A stretch of DNA of 23,823 nt. Source: Rhizophlyctis rosea (taxonomy: Eukaryota; Chytridiomycota; Chytridiomycetes; Rhizophlyctidales; Rhizophlyctidaceae). Shown piece after piece: positions 9,901 to 20,047 of the stretch; within the stretch, counting starts at the first letter, position 1, and each line of letters opens with the position of its first letter. The DNA lies in assembly GCA_027596075.1 (NCBI GenBank), contig JADGJC010000478.1:1-23823 (forward strand). Reading direction: 5' to 3'. The position numbers and the translations under genes are program-made. The notes under the pieces are model-generated. The model had not been told where the DNA came from, did not search any database, and saw only the letters and a program-made list of their open reading frames with translations.

Positions 9901-12081
9901 CTCTCCCAATCCCTCCTCACTCTCGTCATAGACGACAACCCGTTTGACCCAACCCTCGAAAAGCTCTGCCGCCCACTCTACATGTTCGGATCCGCCAACA
10001 AAGGGCTGACGGCAGAGATGAACAAACCGAAACGGGGAAGTTTCGTCGAGATGGTGCGATCAATTGGTGGGAAGGCGCGAACGGCGTCGGGAAGTGGTGA
10101 GAGAAATATGGAGATTGTCGGGAGGGGTACGCCGCCGGGTGGTGGATGGGGAGGAGGCCGGGAGAGGGCTTTGAGCGGGAATTTTGGTCAGATGAATAGT
10201 CGGGCTAGTTTGGCGAGTGTTAGTAGTAGTGGGAGTGAGGAGGGAGGTGAGGTTGGTGAGACCTCTCCGGATGTGCAGACCGTGGCGAGTCCCACGTCCG
10301 CACAGCCGCCTGTGGTACAAGGACTATCTCGGAAGAGTTTGATTGTAAGCGATACGGCAAGTATCGATACAAAGTCGTCAGTTGGGGATAGTGGTTATGG
10401 CCGTGGTTCGTTGGAAGGGATGGGAGAGGGGGCTAGCGCATCATCACTGGGCTCCCCGATCCGTTTAGCAAACGACAACGTCCACCTCCAACGCCTTCTC
10501 GGCCACCTACGCGACGCCTACGAACTCGACCCCGTCCTCTTCCCCGAAAACCTCTCTGCAAGCCCGGGTCCGCAAGGCGCTAAAATCATCCGCCTGTCCT
10601 CAACGGACGGCGAGACGGCGTCTTTAGCTTCCCTCACGCCCGAGCAAGAGGCCAAAGCGAAGAAGAAGATTGTGCCGGGCATGAGGGAAAAGGTTTGTCA
10701 GGAGATTGTGGGGACTGAACGGACGTATGTGGGTCAGTTGGAAAATCTGTGCGAGGTTTATTTGAAGCCGTTGGAGACGAGAGGTGGGGAGTGGGAAGGG
10801 ACGTTGAGTGCTGCGGAACTTGCGTTGGTGTTTTCGAATGTGAGGAGTTTGCTTGTTTTTCATAGGGAGTGAGTATCATCAGTTTCCTTCCTGGTCCTTT
10901 CCAGACATGGTCTCCGCAGACATTCATCAATAAAATCCACCCACCACCACAGCCACGTCCTCCCAAACCTCGAAAAATGCCTCGCAAACAAAGAAACCCA
11001 ACCAATAGGTTCCGCCCTCCTCTCCATGTCCCCCTTCCTAAAAATGTACCAAATGTACTACAACACCTTCGACGCCGCCAACACCTACGTCGCATCCCTT
11101 GAAACCGCTTTCAAAGCCTCTGCCAAAACGCCCACCGCAATACCAACCCCACCACCAGGCACACCACCCCTAACAAAAGCAAAAGCGAAGAAATTCCGAC
11201 ATTACCTCCGAAAATGCAAAACCCACCCACACCATACCCAGATTTCCTTGCAAGCGTTTCTTATACTTCCGGTACAGCGTTTACCGAGGTATAAGCTCCT
11301 CTGCGAAGAACTGCTTTCCCGAACGGAGAGCACGCATCCAGATTTTGTTGATTTGACGAAAGCGTGTGAGAGTATTCGGAAGAGAGTGGAAGAATGTAAT
11401 GAGGGGAAACGTGTTTGGGAGGAACGGAAGGGGGGCGCGGCGGTTTTGAGTCGGATTAAAGTCCGCACATGGAGTGTTGGTGGCGAGGTTCTACGAGGCG
11501 TAATGGGAAGACGCTTTGTACGGGAAGGGAGGATCAATGTCCTGAAAGTTGTCGAGGTTGCGCGGGGCGAGGGTGGGGAAGAAGGTGGATTAGATGTTGG
11601 GATGGCGGTTAGAGGGAAAGGGAGGGAGAGGGTACGGAGAGGGAGGGTTGGGACTGTTGTAGAGACGCGGTTTGGGGTTGTGTGGGCTAAGGGGAATAGC
11701 GAGGATGAAGGGAAGATTGCGAGGGAGATGGAGGTTTGTGGGAGTGGGGTTGCTAGGTGTGGGGTTGCTGGGTGTGGGGGGAGGGTGTTTTGGTGGTGTT
11801 TGTTTGAAGGGGTGGTGTTTTTCTGTGTGGAGGGGGAGGAGGATAGGGGGGAGGGGGAGGCGGAGTTGGTGGTTGCTGTTAGGGTTGAGAGGGATGGTGG
11901 GGCGGATGTTGCGAAGGTTGTGGGAGTTTTAGGTGCTGGGGAAGCTGGTGGTGGAACGGGGGTTGAGGCTGTTGGTAGGGTTAGAGGGGCGGGTATTGTT
12001 GTTTATTTTGGAGGAAGGGTTGGAGATGTTGAAGGATGGGTTGCTGATATCAATAGGGTTTCTGGTGTGGGCGTTGCCTAG
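6941..12081 (+). CDS. Membrane-anchored LRR-RhoGEF (DH-PH) protein, 1655 aa
   Basis: Exons 6941-9722, 9812-10868 and 10953-12081; introns of 89 nt (GTATGT) and 84 nt (GTGAGT); coding sum 4968 nt. The likely role is a guanine-nucleotide exchange factor for Rho-type GTPases, placed on a membrane. Residues about 132-155 (LLLLFALPTSLFLAVDL) and 231-256 (GAAVLLAVVVARAV) are hydrophobic helices. A long S/P/T/K-rich disordered region follows. Leucine-rich repeats span about 843-970 (ITVLNLSNNFVTELP, LMHLDLSANRLRYLP). The DH domain spans about 1218-1430: conserved region 1 is EIVGTERTYVGQLENL, and the later FLILPVQRLPRYKLLCEELL is the classic DH signature. A PH-like fold follows to the end (VFWWCLF; final helix VEGWVADINRV). 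ATG 6941 is the first ATG; 7028 (MPPKPGLE) is an alternative. The LRR 24-residue period supports acceptor 9811. Confidence 0.85.
11744..11773 (+). repeat. 15-bp tandem repeat, two copies, inside the RhoGEF C-terminus
   Basis: GTGGGGTTGCTAGGT at 11744-11758 is followed directly by the same 15 bases with one change (11759-11773). In frame it encodes GVARC then GVAGC within the PH-like region, in a G-rich stretch. Being a multiple of three it keeps the frame. It looks like slippage that lengthened a PH loop. Confidence 0.7.
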
Positions 12082-12330
12082 GGGACTATCTTGGTTGGCA
12101 TTTGGAATGCGGCCTCTGAATGGGTATAATCTTGTAAATTTTAGATGGGCTCTTTGCTTGTAATTTTATCTTGACTTTTGTTTTGTCATTTATGTTGATG
12201 CTTTTTGAAAGCCCGAGAAATATACTGCCTGATTGTAAATTCCGTTTTCATAGTGATGTTTTCGTGCTTGTCGATGTTTCAAAGGTCCCCGCCGTTGACC
12301 ATCACCAATCCGACCTCGTCGGTGTGAGTA

Positions 12331-12418
12331 GCACATAACACTCCAGCGCTTCTCATACTTTGCTGGATATCCAAGCATATAACACTCCAGCGCTTCTCAT
12401 ACTTTGCTGGATATCCAA
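12331..12418. repeat. 44-bp tandem duplication
   Basis: Two copies lie head to tail, 12331-12374 and 12375-12418. They are identical over 40 bases (starting ATAACACTCCAGCGCTTCTC and ending GGATATCCAA) and differ at one of the four leading bases (GCAC versus GCAT). The repeat is intergenic, about 250 bp after the RhoGEF stop and 270 bp before the F-box start. Near-identity implies a recent duplication or an assembly duplication. Confidence 0.9.
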
Positions 12419-12686
12419 TGCTCCTTGCTCTTCCCATTGTCATCACAGACGGTCTCCAGAAGACGCGAAGCACAACTGAATGCTCCCACATAGCACTGTG
12501 TCACCATGGGTTGATCGTGAAACCCTCAATCGCTGATCGAACCAACCCAAAAACTTTGCAAACATCCCCTTACAAAATCTCAAACGGTAGTTGAAACGCT
12601 CTGTTTCTGCATACTTCTCGCAAAACAGCCAGCTTGGCTTGAAACAACCGGCGTTCAAAAATACTTCACCGAATGATACAATCATT

Positions 12687-14001
12687 ATGGCCCCACCAAG
12701 CTCCGCACTTCCCATCGAGCTGATATTCAATATTTTTGAACGGGTGAGGACTATCCACAATCCGAAGCTTTCGACAAAGTTTGCTGGCGTGGCTTTCCCC
12801 AGGGATTTAAAGCATCCGTTAATGACCGTACCGCCGCGCGTTACCTGCGAACGGTGGGATCAGCGTCTCGTACATTCCGGTCATTGAGCTTCGAGTTGAC
12901 GCAAGGAACTTAAGGAGACGTACTAAACCTAGAGTACCTCTGACGGGCGCCCTCATTCTCGGGCGAAGCTTGAGAGGAAGGAGACTCGTACATTGGTATG
13001 GAGTCATGTCATTGCAAAGAGTTGGAGTCGACCTAACTTCACGTTCCTCGGGCACCAGGAGGAAGCATACGCCGTCATCATTCGAGACCAACAAAGATTG
13101 ACACATCTAAAAGTCCTCCGAGCAACATTCTCCCTCCCTCTAACCGAATCCATCTGCGTCAAAATCAAAGCGTCGCTAGTCACTACACTCCTGCTGTCGG
13201 GCAATTACAAGACAACCTTCCCAATCATGAGATACTGATATCCTTTTTTCAGAGCGACACAGAAGACTGGAGACTGGAGTCCCTCCAACTGCATTATCCA
13301 AGCCAATACCCCACCAACCTTAATGACAATGATCTAAAGTACGCATTCGGTCATTTTGCCACCAACTTTTTGCGCGCTCCTCTCAAGTCCATGGAACTGG
13401 ACATCCTATGTGCCGGGAAGCATGTTGATAAAGCCGTGGCCACACCTTTCCCATCTGACGATCAAGGCACCCTTCCCTGCTGATTTCCCCGCCATCTCCG
13501 ACATCACAGCCGCTGGCATTCGTTAAACAAATCAAAAATCCCAGAATTCACCGACCCCCCTCCCCTCCCACGTTCCCACACATCCATCACATGGTACTCG
13601 AACATACATCAAACCTAAAGGAACTTAACTTCACCAGTGGAGTGAAATGCGAAGACTTCAAACTTACCTTGCGGAACATCACACGAGGAGGAAAATTGCG
13701 TATTCTACATATAACGTCATTATGGGAATTTAGGACAGGAGAGTTTGTCGTATTGTTGGAGGAATTGAAGGATACCTTGCAGGGAGTTGAGAAGATCAGT
13801 TTGAGTATTGTGCATACATATGATGAAGTGATGGATATACTAGAGCACTTCAGAGACGGGCAGGGTAATCTTGATCCATCGGCCCGGAAAGTCATTGGGA
13901 ACGACTGGCGGGAGCGAACAATAGCTCTCGTGCGGGGACATTTGCCTGTACATTGTGAGATGTATTCGAGTGTGGGTCCTCAATCTAGTTCAGATCAGTG
14001 A
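12687..14001 (+). pseudogene. Decayed F-box / leucine-rich protein gene
   Basis: It starts at ATG 12687 (MAPPSSALPIELIFNIFER), an F-box beginning, with G at +4. A 59-nt intron (12744-12802) leads to NDRTAARYLRTVGSASRTF, the F-box end. Homology-like text then continues through shifting frames: 12930-13238 (contains HLKVLRATFSLPL), 13253-13483 (WRLESLQLHYPSQYP, LKSMELDIL), about 13443-13526 (HLSHLTIKAPFPADF) and about 13510-14001 (LEHTSNLKELNF, ending at TGA 13999-14001). The changes near 13440 and 13510 fall inside continuous leucine-rich text with no room for an intron. The 13236-13253 step (TACTGATATCC then TTTTTTCAG) could be a real intron end. F-box proteins are substrate adaptors of SCF ubiquitin ligases. 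I infer a pseudogene; sequencing indels are the alternative. Confidence 0.6.
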
Positions 14002-14950
14002 GCAAAGCGATGGTTTTATTCCGCAAGCGGTTGCGGGGAGTTGGTCACGGAATGGTCGGCCGTTGGTGGGGTGGGGAATGTATGAAGGCAGACGCGGGTA
14101 CTATAGATGCTGATTTGTCAATAACCGAATGAGTCATGTATGTATAGCCCTTCGGTTGTCCTATTGCTACTGCGCATGCTGCAGCTTTTGTCCTTTCCAT
14201 GCAGAGGGTATCGCTGTGGGTTTTGCTACCATGCACTGTCAATGCTATTGATGCTATTCACATTGCTGCCTGTATCTTTTCCTTTGGTCATTTTGGGTTA
14301 GTCACCTTATTTCACGTTACCTTTCTCGTGTTGAGAGTTAATGGTATTTATGTTGTTTATATTGCTGTGGGTTTACCTACCGAACACAGGTAAGGTGGAC
14401 TAAATATATAGAGAAACGGGTGTACTACGGAACGAAGCGGATATGGGAGGGTGATGAGGTTGATTGAACACAACTTACACAAGTGCGGGCGTTCACCCTC
14501 CAAAGCTGACTGGCTCAATCGGAGGCTCCGATGGTGCGTGCGTGCAGGGGCTCCGATGGCCCGCAAAGAGATCGGGTGAACCGACAGTAATTCCGCAGTG
14601 ATTCCACACTGTGCAACTTGTTGGAGCCATGGGCTCATCGGTGGCTTGGATGCGGTGAATGAGGTGAATGATGGTGTGATCCAGTCCGAATTTCTTGGGT
14701 TTTTTGTGGCGGGGAATTGAGGGATTGGAAAAGGTGGGGTTCCGGTTTCGGACTGACACAACCTATTACGGAAGAATTATGCAACCGGGAAGAGAGGATG
14801 GGAGAGAGAACTTTGTTACAACGCGGGGAACGGGTTTCGCTTCTTCCACCTCCAGATCTCATCCAATTCGATTTGCAAGCAAAGTGGTTCGGGCAGAATA
14901 AAAACTATATCAACTAATCAGACAACTTATCACAATATAGTGGGATTCGC
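14002..14950. other. Intergenic stretch of about 950 bp
   Basis: This is between the F-box remnant and the GH79 gene. Overlapping minus-strand frames of 88-134 codons occur at 14357-14761. They lack splice-consistent continuation or a recognisable motif, so I treat them as chance. A short direct repeat of GGCTCCGATGG occurs twice near 14521-14560. An AT-rich ATAAAAA at 14898-14904, about 50 nt before the next ATG, may serve as the GH79 core promoter. Confidence 0.4.
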
Positions 14951-17035
14951 ATGATGTTGGGTTTTGGCCGTTCCTTGTCTTCTCTAGTCCCCTTTCTCTT
15001 GCTCACATCCACAGGCAAGTTTTGATTTGACGGCAGAATGAAAATGAAGTGGGTCAAAGATCTGCCCGACTCAAACGTTTGTACTTGCCCTCAGATCCAC
15101 CATCATCCACATCGTCCAACTCTCCTGCCATCCCTCTGACGGTCCCTCTTCATTCAAGCAACACCACTGCTCCTCCCATCCTCGACAACTTCGTCGCCTA
15201 CTCCATCGAATTTGCCTTCTTCCCGGACTATGCAGGCAACAGATCCCATCCAAATGAGTTTTCCAACAACCTGTTACAGAGTATAGCGGACTTTAGCGGA
15301 GCAAAGCCATACATTCGTGTGGGCGGAAATACACAGTACGTTAATGTCAGGAGTCTCAGGCTTTTTTTGTGCGGGATGGTCATTGAAGAATTTCCACGAG
15401 TGCACTCTCGTTGTTCGTAAACTAACGGCTCATGCCGCCTCTTATGCACAAAACAACAGAGACTTTGCACTATACAATGCCTCTCTCCCGCAAGCCACTA
15501 ATGGCACGATAGTCCCGCCCAGATCCCCCGACTATCCGTACCTTTTGGATATTGGCCCCTCCTTCTTCGAATCGTACGAAGCACTCCCGGGCGTCAAATT
15601 CATTCATGGGTTTAATCTGTTGAAACATGGGGCCAGAGCCAGGCAAGTGTCTATCTCATTTATGACTATTTCCATTGATGTCGAGTGCGGCTTTCACGCT
15701 CTTACCTCGGAAAAAGATCCCAATGCTCATCTTGCTATCAAACAGAGAAAGTCTCCTCGAAACTGTCCCCATAGTCTGCAAAACCCTCCAGAACACCTCA
15801 TCCTTCCTCTATTGGGAAATGGGTAACGAACCGGATGCTTTCCCAAGTGATGAACGTCCAGTATGGAGTGATTCCCTATATGTTGCTGAGTGGTTGAATG
15901 CAACGCGTGCGGTCCGCGGCGTGTTGGGAATGGCATGTCCAGAGATGGCGAACAAGACGGAATATAAGTACATCGGACCGAGCTTTGCCGGACAGACTCA
16001 GCGCTTGACCTCGATCAGGACTTGGGAAACGGGGTTGGATGCTGACAATGACATTGCTTTGATCAGCACACATAAGTGAGTACTTGTTCGTCAAGAAGAG
16101 GCGGTAGCCAGTTGGATTGGGTCTTTACCACTCAGGGCCGGACAAGGTGGACTTCCCAGAAGGAGTGTTGATATCTAACAATACCCCACATCATCCCATT
16201 ATGCAGCTACATCGGCGGTGCACGATCACCTGGAATAACTCTCCGAGGCACCTTGATGAACCACACCCGCACCGTCCTATCCATCTCCACCAAAGTTGCA
16301 GAAAAGAACCAGCTCGCCCAATTGAACCATACCCAGCCCTACATCCTCGGCGAGACCAACTCGCTATACAACCAAGGCGCCCCTCGCCTCTCCGACTCCT
16401 TTGGCGCGGCATTATGGAACTTTGACTACAGTCTGTGGTGCGCATCAGTGGGAATTGGACGCGTGCACTTCCATCAAGGGACCAACTATCGGTACCAAAG
16501 CTGGCAGCCCGTAAACACTTCTCGTGACAATGTGGGCACCAAACCACCATTCTACGGCAACCTGGCTGTGGCTGCCGCTCTCAAACAAGCAAGAGGAGGG
16601 CTTATCAGAGTTCAGAATCTGCCAATCGGGACGAGTGAGACGGATGTCGCCTACGCAATATACCGCAACGACCTTCTCAAACGAGTGGTGATCATCAACT
16701 TGAACGAGCACAACACCACTACAACCGCACCTCCCCTCACTTCCACACCTCGTGCAAACACAACTTACTCCCTCACCGTCCCCAGCACATGCACCAGTGA
16801 ATCCGCCATCCTCCACCGACTCATAGCCCCAGGTGCAAACTCAATCACCAACGTCACATACAACGGGATGTCATACGACTACGATAAGGACCTAGGAAGG
16901 CCAGTGAAGGTCCCCGATGTTGAAGGCAATGAACAGGTACCAATTGGAGCGGATGGGGTAGTATACGTGACTGTACCTTGGTCAAGTGCTGTTGTGGTTC
17001 AATTGCGGTGTCCACCTCTCCCGCAGAGCGATTAG
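14951..17035 (+). CDS. Secreted glycoside hydrolase family 79 enzyme (beta-glucuronidase-like, 548 aa)
   Basis: Exons 14951-15014, 15095-15335, 15460-15642, 15746-16075 and 16207-17035; coding sum 1647 nt, in frame. It begins MMLGFGRSLSSLVPFLLLTST, a signal peptide, so it is secreted or cell-wall associated. The fold shows GH79 hallmarks: AYSIEFAFFPDYAGN and PYIRVGGNTQ near the N-terminus, the acid/base glutamate in WEMGNEP (Glu191), and the nucleophile in YILGETNSLY (Glu322). FGAALWNFDYSLWCASVG and RVHFHQGTNYRY follow. A beta-sandwich C-terminal domain completes it. Known GH79 members cleave beta-glucuronides such as those on arabinogalactan or heparan-type chains; which substrate applies here is inference. 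Introns 1 and 3 use GC donors (AG|GCAAGT) with CAG acceptors; introns 2 and 4 are GT-AG with CTAAC branch sites. Several N-x-T/S sites suggest N-glycosylation. Confidence 0.9.
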
Positions 17036-17332
17036 AACATGCCCCTTGCCACGCTATCAAAAAGAGCAAGCAACCAGTTCCGTCAGTAGGTCGAAACGAC
17101 CTCATATTGTACATAACAAACTAATTATAGTAACAGTAATAGTAAAAGTAGTAGTAGTATATCATTGTATAAGATCTAATCTAATTTATCAAGCATTTCC
17201 AAGACGAATTTCGCTGATTTTCGGCAGCGTAAAAGCCTTCAGAATTGGTGGGCTGTTAGGAGAAAATCAATGCAGCAGCATGAAGTCAGAAACCCGGGGA
17301 AGCAAACAAACGCGAATATAAACAAACAAAAG
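17036..17332. other. Convergent 3' intergenic region
   Basis: This short spacer lies between the ends of two convergent genes. It holds low-complexity AGTA/GTA-rich sequence around 17120-17165, probably the 3' UTR and polyadenylation region. No clear AATAAA was seen on either strand, as is common in fungi. Confidence 0.5.
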
Positions 17333-18275
17333 CTACAGTCTTCCCAACAAACACCCCCCCGTAAACTCAAGCTTTTCAAGACGGATCTCACTGACACCGA
17401 TGTCATCATGAAGGAGCATACACATTCGAGTTAGAGGGAAAAGACAATTGAGTGCAATGGTGGACGAAAACGGTGTTGTGATGAGTGGCCGTTGGGTGGG
17501 TTTAGCGGATATGCTGGCATAAAGCTCTTTGCCTGCTCCGTTGTGAATATCAAGGATGATTAGGCATAGACCGATGGATATGAATAAGGGGTAGTATATG
17601 AAGGACATCATGGCCGTTGCGTAGCCGGCATAGAGGAGTTGATATTGTTCATAGGGAGACCGTGTCGTCCAGGGACCTTGATGCAACTATCCAAGGGGAT
17701 TGGATAGATGAGTTTGCTTTCGGCCTCCATGTGCGCAATGCCAAAACAACAACCTATATGATCAACAAAAGCCCGACCCGAATTCACCGCTCCCAAAACT
17801 CCCAACGCAAAACTAAGACTCAGAGCAACATCGACCATCCATCGCACCCACGCTGTGCTAAATCCAGCATGTTGCACAACGTATTCCTTGAGATCAGAGT
17901 GCTTCCACGCCCAAACAAGCCATCCCTGCGCAAACACCACCGCCAGATGCAAAAGAACGGCCGATCCAACAAACTCCGTAGTGGTAAGGGCGAAACGATT
18001 TTCGATATGCAATATGAGGACGAAAAGGTGAAGGAAGATAGGGCAAGGAGTATGATGCCAGATGTACCCGTAAAGAGGCGGAGCGATAGGGGAAAGACAA
18101 ATGAGAGGCGATTCAGTATGCGTAGATCGAGATCATGTTCGACGAGGATCTTGTTCGGTTTGCTTTCGGGATGCAGTTTACGGAATACGGTTTTAAAAAT
18201 AGGTTCGAGTTCAGCGGCTGTCTCGTCTGTAAGGCTCTTCAGGTCTGGAGGCGTGAGAGAAGAACTGGAAGTCAT
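17333..18275 (-). pseudogene. Multi-pass membrane protein gene with a frame break near its N-terminus
   Basis: On the minus strand a hydrophobic frame is open from 18132 (after a TGA at 18135-18133). It reads APPLYGYIWHHTPCPIFLHL, then TEFVGSAVLLHLAVVFAQGW and VDVALSLSFALGVLGA. A 101-nt intron (GTGAAT at 17787, acceptor TTGGATAG ending 17687) joins it in phase 0 to LHQGPWTTRSPYEQYQ and SFIYYPLFISIGLCLIIL, with a stop at 17333. At least four membrane helices result. This frame has no ATG. A good ATG at 18275 (MTSSSSLTPPDLKSLTDE, ACG before ATG) is in another frame, and no AG exists on this strand between about 18149 and 17990 to serve as an acceptor. So a one-base frame break is needed. It is either a pseudogene or a sequence error in a real gene. 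The spacing faintly recalls FAR-17a/AIG1 proteins, but I would not assign it. Confidence 0.5.
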
Positions 18276-19248
18276 CGTTTCGAGGTCGAAGTGGCAGTCT
18301 CGGGGTATGGAAACGTTTGGAACTTTAGCAGCTCTTAACTCCGAGAGCTTGAAGAGCGATGAGGTCAATCGACGAAACTCTCTGAGGGAGTTCAAATCCC
18401 GGTGAAGCTCAGGGCAACATCGAACTTTGATTGCTAGGGTGGGTTGACGACCTTCAAAGGGCGGATGGAAGTTGCCGCTCAGCGCGGTCTACCACAAGCG
18501 CCAACGGTCAAATGTCCTCATGATGGGTGAAAGGCATGAAATCCCCAGCAATGGGCTCTCCACGCAGTTCGAAGGCATGAAATATGAGGAGGTAGCCAAA
18601 TGTACCTTCCAGCTCCTTCCCAACGGCCAACCGGCCTTCAAAATCGGGTTGACGGATTATTCAGTAGGACCGTATTTTTGCCATTACTAGAGCGGTTACG
18701 GTCCGCAGATTTCTGTGAAATTTGGCTGTCGTTGATTTCAAGCCACGACAGAATTTTGATGGCAGAATTCAGTCATGTCCTGCAGTTACGGAAGACAGTC
18801 AGCTGTCTTGATGCGTTCATGGCACCAGAACAGGCAAGTCTTGGTTCTCACCCTGCAGGTGAACCACGGAAAAAGTCATCCGTCGTTGAGCCCAGAGAGA
18901 CAGAGTTCCTTTTCGGTGCGGCCAACCAGGTTTCCAGCCACTTTGTGATACACAACTCACAGATGATTTCCAACCTGGATCAAGGATTGATGGAGAGTCC
19001 GTATGTATCTCGACTGGAGGCTTTACCAACGGTCTAGAATCTAGATTCATCAGTCCACGATTTACGAATGTCGTGTGGGGTGGCGAGTTACGAGCACTCA
19101 AGCAGTATCAGCATGAGAGCATCGGAAGACGGGAAAGGATATGTGCAAGAAGTACAAGGTTCCCCTCACATTTGCAGTGAAGACCGTATCTGGACCACCT
19201 ACTAGATGGCTGAAGGATGTGAAAAAGACTAACAAAGGCGTACAGCTT
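18276..19248. other. Unresolved 1 kb with coding-like fragments
   Basis: Several plus-strand readings look partly protein-like but cannot be joined. ATG 18520 gives about 56 codons (contains KYEEVAKCTFQLLPNGQPAF) to a stop at 18688-18690. ATG 18600 in another frame gives 145 codons (contains FCEIWLSLISSHDRI) to 19037. On the minus strand near 19205-19100, GGPDTVFTANVRGTLYF also reads well and might be a further exon of the gene at 19249. No homology is recognised. These may be remnants of one or more decayed genes or chance ORFs. Confidence 0.3.
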
Positions 19249-19917
19249 TCACATCCCTTGCTTTCGCCCGTTGTATCTCCTCCAAACCCTCTGAATCCGA
19301 CAAACGCTCACATCCAACGTAATATCAAACACATCGTGATAATGTCCCCACCACCCTGCACCCCAACAATTCTTCCTACTCCTATACTTCCTATTCTTCT
19401 CCAACCAATGCCCCTTGGTCGTATTCCAAGTCTTCCCATAGAACCCGCAAGAGTCCCAATCAGTTTCATCATATCCATGCGGACGTCGAAGCTCACGGGT
19501 GCTGTTTAAACTGATGATGCCTGTTTGGACAGTGCGTGTGTTTGGGCCGAGGTAGATTACCCAATGTCCATAGGGGCTGTACTTTTCCACGAGAGTTGTG
19601 GTTCTTGATCCGGGCCAGAGAAGGCAAACATGATACCCAGCCTAAACACGGCTAAAACCCAGTCGGTACTTGCAAGCGTATCTTGCGGACGTTGAAAGTG
19701 TGGAAGGTGGTTCAGCGCAAAAATGGAGGCACCGTGGAAAACTAGAAGTTGGGAAAACCTGGCCCTGGCCTGGCCTCGTCCAGGCATATGCCATGATTAT
19801 GTCAGCTTGAGGACCCTGACTGCGCCACCATCCCCATTCCATCTGTTGCTGGCACTTACTTACTTGACTTGTCATGAATGATGAGAAACGGCCTGTTCCA
19901 CGAGTCATGCCTCCCAT
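19249..19917 (-). CDS. Tentative two-exon gene, unknown function (148 aa model)
   Basis: The main exon (minus strand, 19641-19249) reads GHWVIYLGPNTRTVQTG, DETDWDSCGFYGKTWN and NCWGAGWWGHYHDVFDI and stops at 19249-19251. Its W, Y, G and C content suggests an extracellular or folded domain rather than a random frame. Upstream a strong GTAAGT donor at 19863 ends an exon in phase 0 (FSSFMTSQ) that matches the TAG acceptor at 19642-19643, a 222-nt intron. The first ATG of that exon is at 19917. No signal peptide is seen, so the true start may lie elsewhere. A good donor (GAT|GTGAGC near 19290) inside the main exon means the 3' end may also be spliced differently. The family is unknown. It is divergent from the gene at 20048. 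Confidence 0.35.
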
Positions 19918-20047
19918 CCGATCAAAACATATATCTATCAAGGGAAAAATGATGAGGATCTCTGTCAAAAACCGTTGGTTCGGCTGCCCACAACCTCACT
20001 GGCATCAGTGGCGTGGAAGTACAACATAACACTCCACCGCCCGGAAG

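Noticed and set aside
14357..14761. Overlapping minus-strand frames of 88 and 134 codons
   Set aside because: Two frames of the same strand are open at once, no splice extension fits, and the peptides show no motif; most likely chance.
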